A stretch of DNA of 64,000 bases from Oleispirillum sp965228165 (lineage in GTDB: Bacteria > Pseudomonadota > Alphaproteobacteria > Rhodospirillales > Rhodospirillaceae): NCBI GenBank assembly GCA_965228165.1, contig CBDDHB010000003.1, positions 248,001-312,000 on the forward strand. The letters are read 5' to 3'. Below are positions 23,632 through 33,858 of the stretch, one piece after another. The position numbers were made by a program, and so were the translations under genes. The notes under the pieces were generated by a model. It saw only the letters and a list, made by a program, of their open reading frames with translations, did no database searches and was not told the origin of the DNA. How positions within the stretch are numbered: the first letter of the stretch is position 1; each line of letters opens with the position of its first letter.

Positions 23632-24933
23632 ATGAATGGGCGCATGACGGTCGCAACCGTGTCGCTCAGCGGCGCGATTCAAGGCGGACTTCCCGCCGCG
23701 AAGCCGCTTCGCCCGGTCTGGGCGATGACCCTGTTGTCCCTGCTGCTGCTGTTCGCCGATCCGGCGCGCGCCGTCGCCAAGTACGCCGCCTTCGTCATGG
23801 ATGCCGAATCCGGCCGCGTCCTCTATGCCGAAAACGCCGACGACCGCAACCACCCCGCCTCGCTGACCAAGATGATGACCCTCTACCTCCTTTTCGAGGA
23901 CCTGGAGGCCGGACACATCACCCTGCGCAGCCCGCTGTCGGTCACCGCGCGCGCCGAACGCCAGCCGCCGAGCGGCCTGGGGCTGAAGCGCGGCCAGATC
24001 ATCCGCGTCCATACCGCGATCGAGGCCCTGGCGATCAAGTCGGCCAACGACGTCGCGGTCACCGTCGCCGAGAACCTGGCGGCCAGCGAGGTCGCCTTCG
24101 CCACCCGGATGACCGCCAAGGCGCGGCAACTGGGGATGACCAGCACCACCTTCCGCAACGCCTCGGGCCTGCATCACCGCGATCAGGTCACCACGGCGCG
24201 CGACCTGGCCCGGCTGGCGCGCGCTTTGCAGCGCGATTTCCCGAAGTATTACAAATACTTCTCCCTGAAGGAATTCGACTTCCAGGGACAGACCATTCCC
24301 ACCCACAACAACCTGATGGTCAACTATCCCGGCGCCGACGGCCTGAAGACCGGGTTCATCCAGGCCTCGGGCTTCAACCTTGCCGCCTCGGCGGTTCGCG
24401 ACGGTCAGCGCTTGATCGCCGTGGTGATGGGCGGCAACACCGCCCGCTGGCGCGACCAGCGCACCGCCGATCTGCTGGACGACGGCTTCGAGGCGGTGGC
24501 GGTCGCCGCCAACCGCGCCCCCCGCTCCGGAAACGTCGAGAGCCGTCTGGCCGGCCTGTCCGCCGACGAGCGCGCCCATGTCCCCGGCCTGGGCGAAGGC
24601 GACGCCGACGCCGCAGCGCCGGTTCCGCCGATGGCCGCGCCGCGCCGCGCCGCGCCCACCGCCGCCGCCAAGACCTCGGCGGCGGGTGGCAACTGGGCGA
24701 TCCAGGTCGGCGCCTTTTCCGACCGCAAGGCCGCCGAGACCGCCTTGCGCGCCGCCATGGCGACGCAGACCGATGCCGCAGCCGATCGCGCGCGGACGCG
24801 CATCGACACCATCAAGGCCGACCGCAAGGCCCTCTACCGCGCCCGTGTCGTCGGCCTGTCCGCCAGCGACGCGCGACGCGCCTGCGGCCTGATGAAGCGC
24901 GAGGAACGGCCCTGCATGGTGATCAAGCCCTGA
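23632..24933 (+). CDS. D-alanyl-D-alanine carboxypeptidase with SPOR domain
   Basis: A 433-residue low-molecular-weight penicillin-binding protein. After a membrane/signal segment (WAMTLLSLLLLFADPARA) comes the serine peptidase S11 domain with the active-site motifs SLTKM (SxxK), SAN (SxN) and KTG in ADGLKTGFI. A Pro/Ala linker leads to a C-terminal SPOR domain (about residues 355-433, WAIQVGAFSDRKAAE). It trims the terminal D-Ala of peptidoglycan stem peptides in the periplasm. The SPOR domain would place it at denuded glycan at the division septum. It stands alone with its own promoter region. Confidence 0.92.
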   Translation: MNGRMTVATVSLSGAIQGGLPAAKPLRPVWAMTLLSLLLLFADPARAVAKYAAFVMDAESGRVLYAENADDRNHPASLTKMMTLYLLFEDLEAGHITLRSPLSVTARAERQPPSGLGLKRGQIIRVHTAIEALAIKSANDVAVTVAENLAASEVAFATRMTAKARQLGMTSTTFRNASGLHHRDQVTTARDLARLARALQRDFPKYYKYFSLKEFDFQGQTIPTHNNLMVNYPGADGLKTGFIQASGFNLAASAVRDGQRLIAVVMGGNTARWRDQRTADLLDDGFEAVAVAANRAPRSGNVESRLAGLSADERAHVPGLGEGDADAAAPVPPMAAPRRAAPTAAAKTSAAGGNWAIQVGAFSDRKAAETALRAAMATQTDAAADRARTRIDTIKADRKALYRARVVGLSASDARRACGLMKREERPCMVIKP

Positions 24934-24980
24934 CCTGAGCGGAGCGCCGTCCCCTTTCGTCCTTGGAGTCAGCATCCGCC

Positions 24981-25802
24981 GTGCCCGCAGCCTTCGGTCG
25001 CAGATTCTTCCTGAACGGACTTGCCGCCGGAACCGGCCTGGCGGCGATGGGGGCGCCCGCCTTCGCCGCCACCTTGCACGCGGTCAGCCACGCCTGGGCC
25101 CCCTGGAACGCCGAACCGCCGGGATCGCCCGCCGTCGGCGGCATCGGCACCCGCATGGCGCGGCGGGTCTTCGACGCCGCCGGACTGTCGGTGGACATGG
25201 CGATCCTGCCCTGGCAGCGCTGTCTGAACGACCTGCGGACCGGCTGGAGCCAACTGGGATGGAGTGTGGTGCGCAATCCCGGACGCGAGGCCTATCTGGT
25301 CTATTCCCAACCGCTGTGGCTGTCGTCGAATCTGGTGTTCGCCCGCGCCGACGGTCCCGGCGCGTCGTGGCGGGAGTGGCCGGACATGGCGGGCATGACC
25401 CTGGGGGTGACGCGCGGCTACTGTTATGGCATCGACCTGAACGAACTGCGCGCCCAAGGCTTGCGCATCGACGAAATCGGCGGAGAGAGTTCCCTGTTCG
25501 CGATGCTGATGAACCGGCGCCTCGACGCCTTCGTCATGGACTGGCAGGCCTATCACCACCTGCGCCGCAAGCACGGGGCGACGACGCCGGAGTTCGTTGC
25601 CTGTCGATTGCCGTTGCCCGAAATGGCCTATCACATCGTCGCGGCGCGCGCCGCGCCCGACGCGGTGGCGGCGATCCCCGCGATCGACCGCGCGATTTCC
25701 TCCCTGCGTCGGGACGGCACCCTGGCCGCCCTGATGCGCGACGACCTGGACTCGACGCCGCCCCCGGCGGGAACCCTGCAAAGTCGCGTCGCGCCGGGCT
25801 GA
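24981..25802 (+). CDS. Periplasmic solute-binding protein family 3-like
   Basis: A 273-residue protein that fits the SBP_bac_3 (amino-acid-binding-like) fold: VSHAWAPWNAEPPGSP near the N-terminus, a hinge region LGWSVVRNPGREAYLVYSQPLW, and LNELRAQGLRIDEIGGE. The N-terminus GRRFFLNGLAAGTGLAAMG resembles a twin-arginine signal. No ABC permease genes are adjacent, so it may act alone as a sensor or be an orphan. GTG 24981 has GGAG 12 bases upstream; TTG 24963 is an alternative. Ligand unknown. It converges with the phosphohexomutase gene, 7 bp apart. Confidence 0.75.
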   Translation: MPAAFGRRFFLNGLAAGTGLAAMGAPAFAATLHAVSHAWAPWNAEPPGSPAVGGIGTRMARRVFDAAGLSVDMAILPWQRCLNDLRTGWSQLGWSVVRNPGREAYLVYSQPLWLSSNLVFARADGPGASWREWPDMAGMTLGVTRGYCYGIDLNELRAQGLRIDEIGGESSLFAMLMNRRLDAFVMDWQAYHHLRRKHGATTPEFVACRLPLPEMAYHIVAARAAPDAVAAIPAIDRAISSLRRDGTLAALMRDDLDSTPPPAGTLQSRVAPG

Positions 25803-25809
25803 AGAGGCT

Positions 25810-27191
25810 CTATTCGCCCCGCAATTCCGGCGGCGGCTCGAATCCCGCCGCCACCGCCGCCTTCGCCGCCGCCAGACCTTGCGGGGAGCGCGCCTCGCAG
25901 CGCGCCACCAGCTCCGCCTGGGTGTTGGAGGCGCGCAGCAGCCACCAGCCGTCGGCGGTTTCCACCCGCACACCGTCGATGTCGATGAAGTCCACCCCTT
26001 CCGCCGCCAGGGCCTCGCTCAAATCGTCGATCAGCGCGAACTTGCGCGCCTCGTCGCAGGGGATGCGCACCTCCGGCGTGTCGAAAAGGCGCGGCAGTCC
26101 GGCCTGCCACCCGGCCAGGGAGCCGCCCTTGGCCGCCAGCGCGCCGAGAAACCGCACCGCCGCGTAAAGCGCGTCGTCGAAGCCGTAATAGCCGTCGGCG
26201 AAGAAGATGTGGCCGCTCATCTCTCCGGCCAGGGGGGCCTTGAGTTCGGCCAGACGGGTGCGGATCACCGAATGGCCGGTGCGGGTCATCACCGGACGTC
26301 CGCCCAGACGGCGGATTTCGTCGAACAGAACCTGCGAAGCCTTGACGTCGGCGATCACCGGCGCGCCGGGATGCCGCGCCAGGACTTCCTCGGCCAGGAG
26401 GGCAAGGATGCGGTCGCCCCACAGGATGCCGCCGTCGCCGTCCACCACCCCCAGGCGGTCGCCGTCGCCGTCGAAGGCGAAGCCGATGTCGGCGCCGGTT
26501 TCGCGCACCGCGGCGATCAGATGGCCCAGATTGGCGGGAACGGTGGGATCGGGATGGTGATTGGGAAAGGCGCCGTCCACCGCGTCGAACAGCACCGTGT
26601 GCCGCCCCGGCAGGGCGGCGGCGAGCGCCTTCGCCGCCGGGCCGGTGGCGCCGTTGCCGCAGTCCCAGACCACGTGGAAGTCCGCCCCCGGCGCGGCGTC
26701 GGCCAACAGGCGGGAAACGTAGGCGTCGAACACCTCGCGCGGAGAGATTTCCCCCTCACCCGCGACGAAATCCCCCGCCGCCGCCCGGCGGCCCAGCGCC
26801 CGGATGTCCGGCCCGAAGAAGGGACGGCCCAGCATCGTCATCTTGAAGCCGTTGTGGTCCGCCGGATTGTGCGAGGCGGTGACCATGATCCCGGCGTCGG
26901 CGGGCAGGGTGGCGGCGGCGAAGTGCAACATCGGCGTCGGGCCGCAGCCGACCGGCAGCACGGTGACTCCGGTGGAGATCAGTCCGTCGATCAGCGCCGC
27001 CGCCAGATCGGGGGAACTCACCCGGCCGTCGCGCCCCACCGCCACGGTACGCCCCCTTGCTCCACCAGGATGGAGCCGAAGGCCATGCCGAGCGCCACCG
27101 CGTCGGCGATCTTGAGGGTCCGCCCGGCAACGCCGCGAATGTCGTAGTCGCGCAGGATCGACGGGTCGAAACGATGCCCGGACGCCGTCAC
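25810..27191 (-). pseudogene. Phosphomannomutase/phosphoglucomutase, 1-base frameshift near the 5' end
   Basis: Alpha-D-phosphohexomutase. The N-terminus FDPSILRDYDIRGVAGRTL and the body (TASHNPADHNGFKM with the catalytic serine, metal loop DGDGDRLGV, sugar loop GEMSGHIFF, phosphate loop RASNTQAEL) are in different frames. They join at the CCCCC run 27052-27056: one extra base gives EQGGRTVAVGRDGR and a 460-residue enzyme, full length for the family. As every active-site motif is intact, an assembly error is likelier than decay. It would supply mannose-1-P or glucose-1-P for polysaccharides. GTG 27191 overlaps the ugd stop (GTGA), and galU is in the same operon. Confidence 0.85.
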
Positions 27192-28525
27192 CCGGCCTCC
27201 TTGCCCGATGCCGCCGCAACCGGACGCCCGACGCAGGTATAGGCGAACCCCTTGTCCGCCATGTCCTTGGGGTCGTAGATGTTGCGCAGATCGACGATCA
27301 CCGGCTGCGCCAGCGCGCCCTTGACCCGCTCCAAGTCCAGACTGCGGAAGGCGTTCCACTCGGTCAGAATGACCAGCACGTCGGCCTTGTCCATCGCCTG
27401 ATAGGCGTCGTCGCAATAGACCACGCCCTGGGGCAACAGGGCTTTCGCCTCGTCCATGCCCTCGGGATCGAAGGTCTTGACCTTGGCGCCCGCCGCCAGA
27501 AGATCGGGGATCAGGTCCAGGCTGGCGCTGTCGCGCATGTCGTCGGTGTTGGGCTTGAAGGTCAGGCCCAGCACCGCCACCGTCTTGCCCGACAGCATGC
27601 CGCCCGCCGCCGCCGCGACCCGGCCCGCCAGCGCCTTCTTGCGCTTGTCGTTGATGTCCACGGTGGTCTCGATCAGGCGCACCGGAGTGCCGTAGTCCTT
27701 CGCCGTGCGTACCAGGGCCAGGGTGTCCTTGGGGAAGCAAGAGCCGCCATAGCCCGGACCGGGGTGCAGGAATTTCTTGCCGATGCGGCCGTCGAGGCCG
27801 ATGCCGCGCGCCACGTCGTGGACGTCGGCGCCCACCGCCTCGCACAGATCGGCGATCTCGTTGATGAAGGTGATCTTCATCGCCAGGAAGGCGTTGCCCG
27901 CGTACTTGATCAGCTCCGAGGTCTCGCGGCTGGTGAAGACGATCGGCGTCTCGATCAGGTAGAGAACGCGGTAGAGCTGGCGCATCACCTCGCGCGCCCG
28001 ATCCGACGAGGTGCCGATCACCACCCGGTCGGGACGCATGAAATCGTTGATCGCCGACCCCTCGCGCAGAAACTCGGGGTTCGACACCACGTCGAAATCG
28101 GCGTCGGGGCGGGTCTTCCGGATGATCGCCTCGACCTCGCGGCCGGTGCCCACCGGCACCGTCGATTTGGTGACGACGACGGTATAGCCGTCCATGGCGC
28201 GGGCGATTTCCTCCGCCGCCGCATAGACGAACGACAGATCGGCATGGCCGTCGCCGCGCCGCGACGGCGTCCCCACCGCGATGAACACCGCGTCCGCGCC
28301 CTTGACCGCTGACGCCAGATCGGTGGTGAAGGACAGCCGCCCGGCCTTGACGTTGGCGGCCACCAGATCGTCCAGACCCGGCTCGAAGATCGGAATCTCC
28401 CCGGCCTTCAGGCGCTCGATCTTGCGCGCGTCCTTATCGACGCAGACCACGTCGATGCCGAATTCGGAGAAACAGGTTCCCGACACCAGACCGACATAGC
28501 CGGTTCCGATCATCGCAATGCGCAT
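27188..28525 (-). CDS. ugd: UDP-glucose 6-dehydrogenase
   Basis: A 445-residue UDP-glucose dehydrogenase. It has the N-terminal NAD-binding motif MIGTGYVGLVSGTCFSE, the central STVPVGTG and the active-site cysteine in GPGYGGSCFPKDTLAL. The C-terminal UDP-binding domain carries GLTFKPNTDDMRDS. It oxidises UDP-glucose to UDP-glucuronate for exopolysaccharide, capsule or lipid modification. It lies between galU (which makes its substrate) and the phosphohexomutase (which makes glucose-1-P), so the three genes form a complete route from glucose-6-P to UDP-glucuronate. Confidence 0.96.
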   Translation of the reverse strand: MRIAMIGTGYVGLVSGTCFSEFGIDVVCVDKDARKIERLKAGEIPIFEPGLDDLVAANVKAGRLSFTTDLASAVKGADAVFIAVGTPSRRGDGHADLSFVYAAAEEIARAMDGYTVVVTKSTVPVGTGREVEAIIRKTRPDADFDVVSNPEFLREGSAINDFMRPDRVVIGTSSDRAREVMRQLYRVLYLIETPIVFTSRETSELIKYAGNAFLAMKITFINEIADLCEAVGADVHDVARGIGLDGRIGKKFLHPGPGYGGSCFPKDTLALVRTAKDYGTPVRLIETTVDINDKRKKALAGRVAAAAGGMLSGKTVAVLGLTFKPNTDDMRDSASLDLIPDLLAAGAKVKTFDPEGMDEAKALLPQGVVYCDDAYQAMDKADVLVILTEWNAFRSLDLERVKGALAQPVIVDLRNIYDPKDMADKGFAYTCVGRPVAAASGKEAG

Positions 28526-28576
28526 CGCAACAACACTCCTTCATCGGTCCGCCGGGGCGGACGCACAAACCCTCGG

Positions 28577-29452
28577 TCAGTCGCAGATCATCGCGCGCAA
28601 GGCGGCGCGCACGTCGTCGGCCATGTCGGACCGCGCCAGGGCGAAGGCGACGTTGGCTTCCAGGAAACCCACCTTGTCGCCGCAGTCGAAACGCGTGCCC
28701 TCGAACCGCAGGCCGTGGAACGGCACCACCGCCAGGGTCACCGCCAGCGCGTCGGTCAGCTGGATTTCGCCGCCCTCACCCAGCATCCGACGCTCCAGCG
28801 GCGAGAACACCACCGGATCGAGAATGTAGCGCCCGATGATCGACAGGGTGGAGGGCGCGACCTCCGGCTTCGGCTTTTCCACCAGCCCCTTCGCCTTGGC
28901 GAGGCGACCGTCGTCGGCTTCGACGTCGAGGATGCCGTAGCGCTGGGTATGTTCGCGCGGCACGTCCTGCACCGCCACCAGATTGCCGCCCAGGCCGTCG
29001 TAGACCTCGGTCATCTGCGCCAGCGCCGACTTTTCCGACAGGATCAGATCGTCGGGCAGGATCACCGCGAAGGGCTCGCCGCCGACCAGATGGCGGGCGC
29101 ACCACACCGCGTGCCCAAGGCCCAGGGGCTCGGTCTGGCGGGTATAGCTGATCTGCCCCGAACGCGGCATGAAGCGGCGCACCGCGTCCAAGGCCTCGTC
29201 CTTGTGGCGTTCCTCGAGCAGGCGCTCCAGTTCCGGCGCGTAGTCGAAATGATCCTCCAGCGCGTTCTTGCCCCGCCCGGTGACGAAGATGAAATGCTCC
29301 ACCCCCGCCGCCGCAGCCTCTTCCACCGCATACTGGATCAGCGGTTTGTCCACCACCGGAAGCATTTCCTTCGGCATCGCCTTGGTCGCGGGCAGGAACC
29401 GCGTTCCCATGCCGCCGACCGGAAAGACCGCCTTGCGCACTCGATGACCCAT
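28577..29452 (-). CDS. galU: UTP-glucose-1-phosphate uridylyltransferase
   Basis: A 291-residue GalU. The nucleotidyltransferase motif is FPVGGMGTRFLPATKAMPKEMLPV, followed by KPLIQYAVEEA and GHAVWCAR. It makes UDP-glucose from UTP and glucose-1-phosphate in the cytoplasm. ATG 29452 has GGAG 8 bases upstream and starts right before the conserved KAVFPVGG; a start at 29467 is possible but weaker. It is the first gene of the galU-ugd-phosphohexomutase operon, with 51 bp to ugd. Confidence 0.95.
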   Translation of the reverse strand: MGHRVRKAVFPVGGMGTRFLPATKAMPKEMLPVVDKPLIQYAVEEAAAAGVEHFIFVTGRGKNALEDHFDYAPELERLLEERHKDEALDAVRRFMPRSGQISYTRQTEPLGLGHAVWCARHLVGGEPFAVILPDDLILSEKSALAQMTEVYDGLGGNLVAVQDVPREHTQRYGILDVEADDGRLAKAKGLVEKPKPEVAPSTLSIIGRYILDPVVFSPLERRMLGEGGEIQLTDALAVTLAVVPFHGLRFEGTRFDCGDKVGFLEANVAFALARSDMADDVRAALRAMICD

Positions 29453-29560
29453 GACCGCGCTCCACACTCCGCTGAAAACACCCCCTCGGGGCGAAAGAAA
29501 GTTCCTGGTTATAGGCCTGGACAGAAGGGAAGTCCAGACCCCGGAAGATGACGGAAATCC

Positions 29561-30364
29561 TTAGGAATTGGGGATGATATCGGTGAATCCGATGGCGTTG
29601 AAAAGCCCCCGCAATTCCTGCCGCGCGGCGACGTGCGACACCGACAGATCGACCGCAACCCCGGGGGTGCGCAAATCCAGAAGGGTCAGCCCGGAGAGGA
29701 ACAGCTCGCGATAGATCACCCGCTCGCCCAGGCCCGCCACCGGGGTGAAACCGATGCGTTCGGACAGCGAGGAAATCGCCTCCTCCATCGCCCGCTTGTT
29801 GCGCGCGTCCAGGGTGGACAGGCGGTTGCGCAGGACGAACCAGCGCAGCGCGGCGCGGCCCTGGCGGGCGCGTTCCTTGCGGGTATCCCAGACCAGTTCG
29901 GCGTAATGGCTGGGGGATATCACCCGGTGGGTTTCCGGGTCCACCCGGCCCAGCACGTCCAGATCGACGAAACTGTCGTTCAGCGGAGTGATCAGGGTGT
30001 CGGCGAAAACGTGCCCGGCGCGCGACAGCTCGGTCGCCGCGCCGGGGGTGTCGATGATCAAAAGATCCTCGTTGCGGATCGCCGTCAACGCCAGTTCGGC
30101 CAGTTCCTCGATGCCGTCGCCCGCCATGGTGTAGACGGTCGGCACCGCCATGATGATGCCGGTCTTGCGCACCGTCTCCACCCGGTTCTCGACATAGCGG
30201 GAAACCGACTTCTGGCGCGGATCGAGGTCGATGATTCCCACCTTCCCCCCGGCGTTGGCGAAGGCGACCGCCATGTGCATGGCGATGGTGGACTTGCCGG
30301 TGCCGCCCTTTTCGTTGCCGATCACCACCACGTGCGCCGGTCTGGCCTGAGCCCCACTCGTCAC
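29561..30364 (-). CDS. mipZ: MipZ, division-site positioning ATPase
   Basis: A 267-residue ParA/MinD-superfamily ATPase. It shows the deviant Walker A GNEKGGTGKSTIAMHMA, IIDLDPRQKSVSRYVENR and the MipZ-typical DPETHRVISPSHYAELVWD. In alphaproteobacteria MipZ binds ParB at the chromosome poles and inhibits FtsZ there, placing the division ring at midcell. The start is GTG 30364, with a GGGGGA tract about 10 bases upstream. It is monocistronic on the minus strand and diverges from the carrier gene at 30524. Confidence 0.93.
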   Translation of the reverse strand: MTSGAQARPAHVVVIGNEKGGTGKSTIAMHMAVAFANAGGKVGIIDLDPRQKSVSRYVENRVETVRKTGIIMAVPTVYTMAGDGIEELAELALTAIRNEDLLIIDTPGAATELSRAGHVFADTLITPLNDSFVDLDVLGRVDPETHRVISPSHYAELVWDTRKERARQGRAALRWFVLRNRLSTLDARNKRAMEEAISSLSERIGFTPVAGLGERVIYRELFLSGLTLLDLRTPGVAVDLSVSHVAARQELRGLFNAIGFTDIIPNS

Positions 30365-30523
30365 CCTGAATATCCCCCGTCCGTGCGTGCCGCCGAAAAT
30401 TCAGCCGGTTACCAGGAAGCCACATTCCACCGCCGCCCGCAACCCCGCCCGTCGCCTTCGGTTTACATCGCGCGCAAAGGCCGATACCGTACTCCCCCGC
30501 GCCCTCTCCACGCTTCATGTGAC

Positions 30524-31464
30524 ATGATTTCCGAAAGCCTCCACCACGTTCTTCTGTCCGCGCCTTTGTTCCTGCTGATCCTGATCGGCTATGCGGCGAT
30601 GCGCGCCTTCAAATGGCCCGGAGAGACCGCCGACCGGTTGTCGGCCTTCGTCTTCAACATCCTGGTCCCGGCGCTGCTGTTCGAGACGATGTCGCGCTTT
30701 TCGTCCCTGCCGCCGGTGGATTCCCGGCTGCTCATCGCCTTTTTCGGCAGTTGCCTGATCGTCTTCGCGATCGGCCGTCTGGTCGCCTGGAAGCTGTTCG
30801 GCATGGATGGAACCTCCCAGTCGGTGTTCGCGATGGGGGGGGGATTTTCTCCAACAACGTGTTCCTGGGCATCCCCCTGGCCAAGGCGACCCTGGGCGAG
30901 GCCTCCCTGCCCTCGGTCTCGCTGATCGTCGCCTTCAACGCGCTGATCCTGTGGACGTTGATCACCGTGTCGGTGGAATGGTCGCAGCACGGCAGCCTGT
31001 CGATGCGGGGCTTCGGCAAGATGCTGAAAAGCGTCCTGCTCAACCCGATCATCCTGGCGATCGCGGCGGGACTGGGCTTCGACGCCAGCGGCCTCGTCAT
31101 GCCGGAAATCCTGCACGCCCCGATCCGCATGCTGGCGCAATCCACCTCGCCCATGGCGCTGGTGGTGCTGGGGATGGGGCTGGCCAAGTTCGGCTTCAAG
31201 GCGGGATGGCGGGAAGGCTCGGTCATCGCCGCGCTCAAGCTTTCGGTGCAGCCCGCCGTGGTGTGGGGGCTGGCGCGGCTGATGAACCTGCCGCCCCTGG
31301 AAACCCAGTCGATCGTGATGATGGCGTCGATCGCGGTGGGCTTCAACGTCTACCTGATGGCCGACCGCTTCGGAAAATTGGGCGCCGCCACCGCCTCGGC
31401 GATCGTCATGTCCACCCTGCTCGCCTCGGTAACCACGCCGGTGGCGATCGCCCTGGCGCAGTAA
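30524..31464 (+). pseudogene. AEC-family (auxin-efflux-type) transporter, frameshift in a G9 tract
   Basis: Membrane transporter of the AEC family with about ten transmembrane segments. The N-terminal half starts MISESLHHVLLSAPLFLLILIG and the C-terminal half includes FSNNVFLGIPLAKATLG and SPMALVVLGMGLAK. The halves are in different frames joined at the run of nine G at 30835-30843. Ten G (or seven) give a continuous protein of about 313 residues, the usual AEC length. The G9 tract could be a phase-variation switch, a slippery site or a base-calling error. Substrates of AEC carriers include organic acids and auxin-like compounds. No partner gene is adjacent. Confidence 0.8.
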
Positions 31465-31714
31465 AACCAGGCCAGGGCTCCGCCCTGGACCCGGCAAGGG
31501 CCGAAAGGCCCTTGCATCCCATGAGTTTCTTGCGCGCAGCGCGATCAAACCGTCACGCCGCGTGACGGATGACAGCCGCTGTCGCGGCGAAGAAAAGGAA
31601 TGGGGTGCGCGAGGGGATTGGAACCCCGGTCCCCGCAGGGGACAAATCGCCCCGGTGGGGCGATTTGAAGGTGGAAATCCCCCGGAGGGAAGGCCCCTCG
31701 TAAGGCTCTGGTTT
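31465..31714. repeat. Mosaic intergenic repeat R3 and GC-rich hairpins
   Basis: About 250 bp without a gene. It begins CCAGGCCAGGGCTCCGCCCTGG, continues with a hairpin at AAGGGCCGAAAGGCCCTT, the core GCGCGCAGCGCGATCAAACC and the palindrome CGTCACGCCGCGTGACG, then CCGCTGTCGCGGCGAAG. It ends with unique hairpins (GGTCCCCGCAGGGGACA, AAATCGCCCCGGTGGGGCGATTT). It separates the carrier gene from the 3' end of locus B. Confidence 0.65.
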
Positions 31715-33766
31715 TCACGCCACGCCGTGGTGGGGTGCGGACCGCTGGTGTTCGGCGACCGCGACCGCGTGGCCGCCCCGGTTTTGGGTATAGGCGCGCA
31801 CCCGCACCGCATCGGCGCGCGCCTTGCCGAAGCGGCGGACGAGGCGTTCCGGATCGTTTTCCCGTAGCGCCTGGATGAAGGCAACGGTGGTTTCCGGGCC
31901 GATCCGGTTGTCCACGTCCACCGGCGGGTATCCTCCGGTATTGAGATCGTTGAGCAGGGTCTGCAAGGCTTCGCCCTCCACCCCCGCGCCTGGCCCGCCG
32001 CCGAAGATTTCCCCCATCCATTCGCCAAGAGCGTCGAACAGGCCGTTCTCGTCGGCCTTCCGGATCGCCTCCAGCAGCCGTTGCAGGTCGAAGGCCTCCT
32101 TCGTCGCCTCGCCGCCATTTTCCACCAGGGTCCGGACCAGGGTCAGATGGGTCTTCGGCCCATAGTCGCCGTCCTCCAACAGCTTGGGGCGCTTGCCGCC
32201 GCCGGGAGCGAAGCGATTGAGGCCGCCCTGCAAGGCGCGGATCGCGCTTTCCAGGCCGTCGCTTTCCGCCGCCCGCGCCACCCGCAGGGCGACGTCTTGC
32301 GCCGCGACGTCCACCTCCTCCCCCTGCGGCGTGCGGACGGGGGAGGCTTCGCGCGGCACCGCCCGCAGCGGCAGCGACGGCAACGGCCGCCCGGCGGCGT
32401 CGGTGCGCATCCGTCCGTCGCCGTAAGTCAACCGAAACCATTCGGCCACCCGGTCGAACGCCTCCTGCCGTTCCGCCGCGCCGTTGGCCCCTTGATAGTC
32501 ATCGCTTTCCATCACCGCGCGCACCTCGTCTTCGGTCCACAGGGCGGGGGACTTCAGCAGGATTTCCCGCGCCGCGTCGGCCAGCGGCGCGCCCAGCATC
32601 GCCAGCAGTTTTTCCGCCTCGGGGGAAAGGCCCGCCGCCGTTTCCCGCCGCGCCGCCTTCTCCGTGCGGTAGGCGTCGGTGGGGATGAAGATGGTCTTGC
32701 CGGCCTTCTCCGTCAGGTCGTTAAGGCCGTTGAGTTCCTTCAGTTCGTCCACCGTGCAGCGGTATTTTTCGGCGATGCCGTCCAGGGTTTCCCCCGGTCG
32801 CACGAGGTGGGGCGTGCCCAGGCCGTGGATGTCGGCGAATTCCCTGCGATACGCTCAGTGCTCGGCTTCCAGAGCCGCCCAGTGTTTCTTCTCCGCCTCG
32901 GTGAACTCCGCCAGCGGCGCGGCCTTGTCCGCCTCGTCCCGGCGGCGGCGGGCCAGACCCCGGCGAACGTCTTCGTTCTCATCCGTCTTCAAGTTGGAGC
33001 GGAACTCGATCTCGGCACGAAGCTTCGCCCTGTCGCCGTCGAGCAGCGCCTTGATCGCCTCGGGCGACCGGACGTTGTTGAAGCGGAGGGAGGCGAGCAT
33101 CATCCCCTCCCACGAGCCCTGGAACCGTTCCCGGTAGCGGGCGATTTCCTCCGCCGACCAGCCACGCCGCTTGGCCTCCGCCTCGACCAGCGTCCAGACC
33201 CTATCCCGGGCCGTCCGCCAGTCCTCATCGCTCATCGCCTGGATGCGGTCATTGTCTTTGTTCTTGTCCAGGTAGAACGAGAATACGTTTCTTTCCTTCG
33301 AGTTCTCCCCCGCCGTGTAGGGAGGGATGAGCTCTTGCGCGATGCCGGGACGTTTCGATTTATCTTTTACAAGCTCTTCCGTCTCGTCGTACCACGCCTT
33401 GTACGCCTTGTCCGTGCCGTACCTTGCCGGGTCCTTCTTCGGCATCTCGCCGTTGAGAATCTTCTCCACGTCTTGCAGGCGCTTGTAGTCGTCGTCGGTG
33501 ACGATGGAGGGGGGATTCCCGGTGCCGCCCAAATCCCTGTCGATGTCTTCCCGCTTGCACAGGGCGTAATGGCCGTTCTTGTCCTTGGTGATCAGGGCAT
33601 GGCCCATCCCGATGGTGGGAATGCCCTTCGGATCGGAATAGACGCGGGGAACGCTCCCTTCGTGCTGTTACAGGTGCTTCTGCCGTTCGGCGTCGTAGTC
33701 CTTGGCCGGACGGGGCGGGATCGCCTGCGCGTCCCGGGTGGATTTCTGATTTGCGGCATTCGTCAT
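31715..33766 (-). pseudogene. GH24 muramidase with LysM and peptidoglycan-binding domains, two in-frame stops
   Basis: One uninterrupted frame of 684 codons except for two stops: TAA at 33668-33670 and TGA at 32855-32857. Part 1 (32 codons) starts at ATG 33766 with CAGGAGA upstream. Part 2 begins QHEGSVPRVYSDPKGIPTIG, the catalytic start of a GH24 (T4-type) lysozyme, so the TAA lies 3 codons before the catalytic Glu. Part 3 contains a LysM domain (VRPGETLDGIAEKYRCTVDE) and ends with a region like PG_binding_3 (DVDNRIGPETTVAFIQAL). No frame change occurs over 2 kb, unusual for simple decay. It may be a recent pseudogene, a readthrough gene, or carry sequence errors. Parts 2 and 3 could also be translated from internal starts (33607, 32803), but part 2 would then lack its Glu. 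Confidence 0.75.
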
Positions 33767-33858
33767 GGCATTTCTCCTGTTTATCGTAAGTAAAAAGGTA
33801 AACAAACCCGACGAAGCGTCCGCTTCGCCGTACCGATAACAACGAATCATGACCCCCC

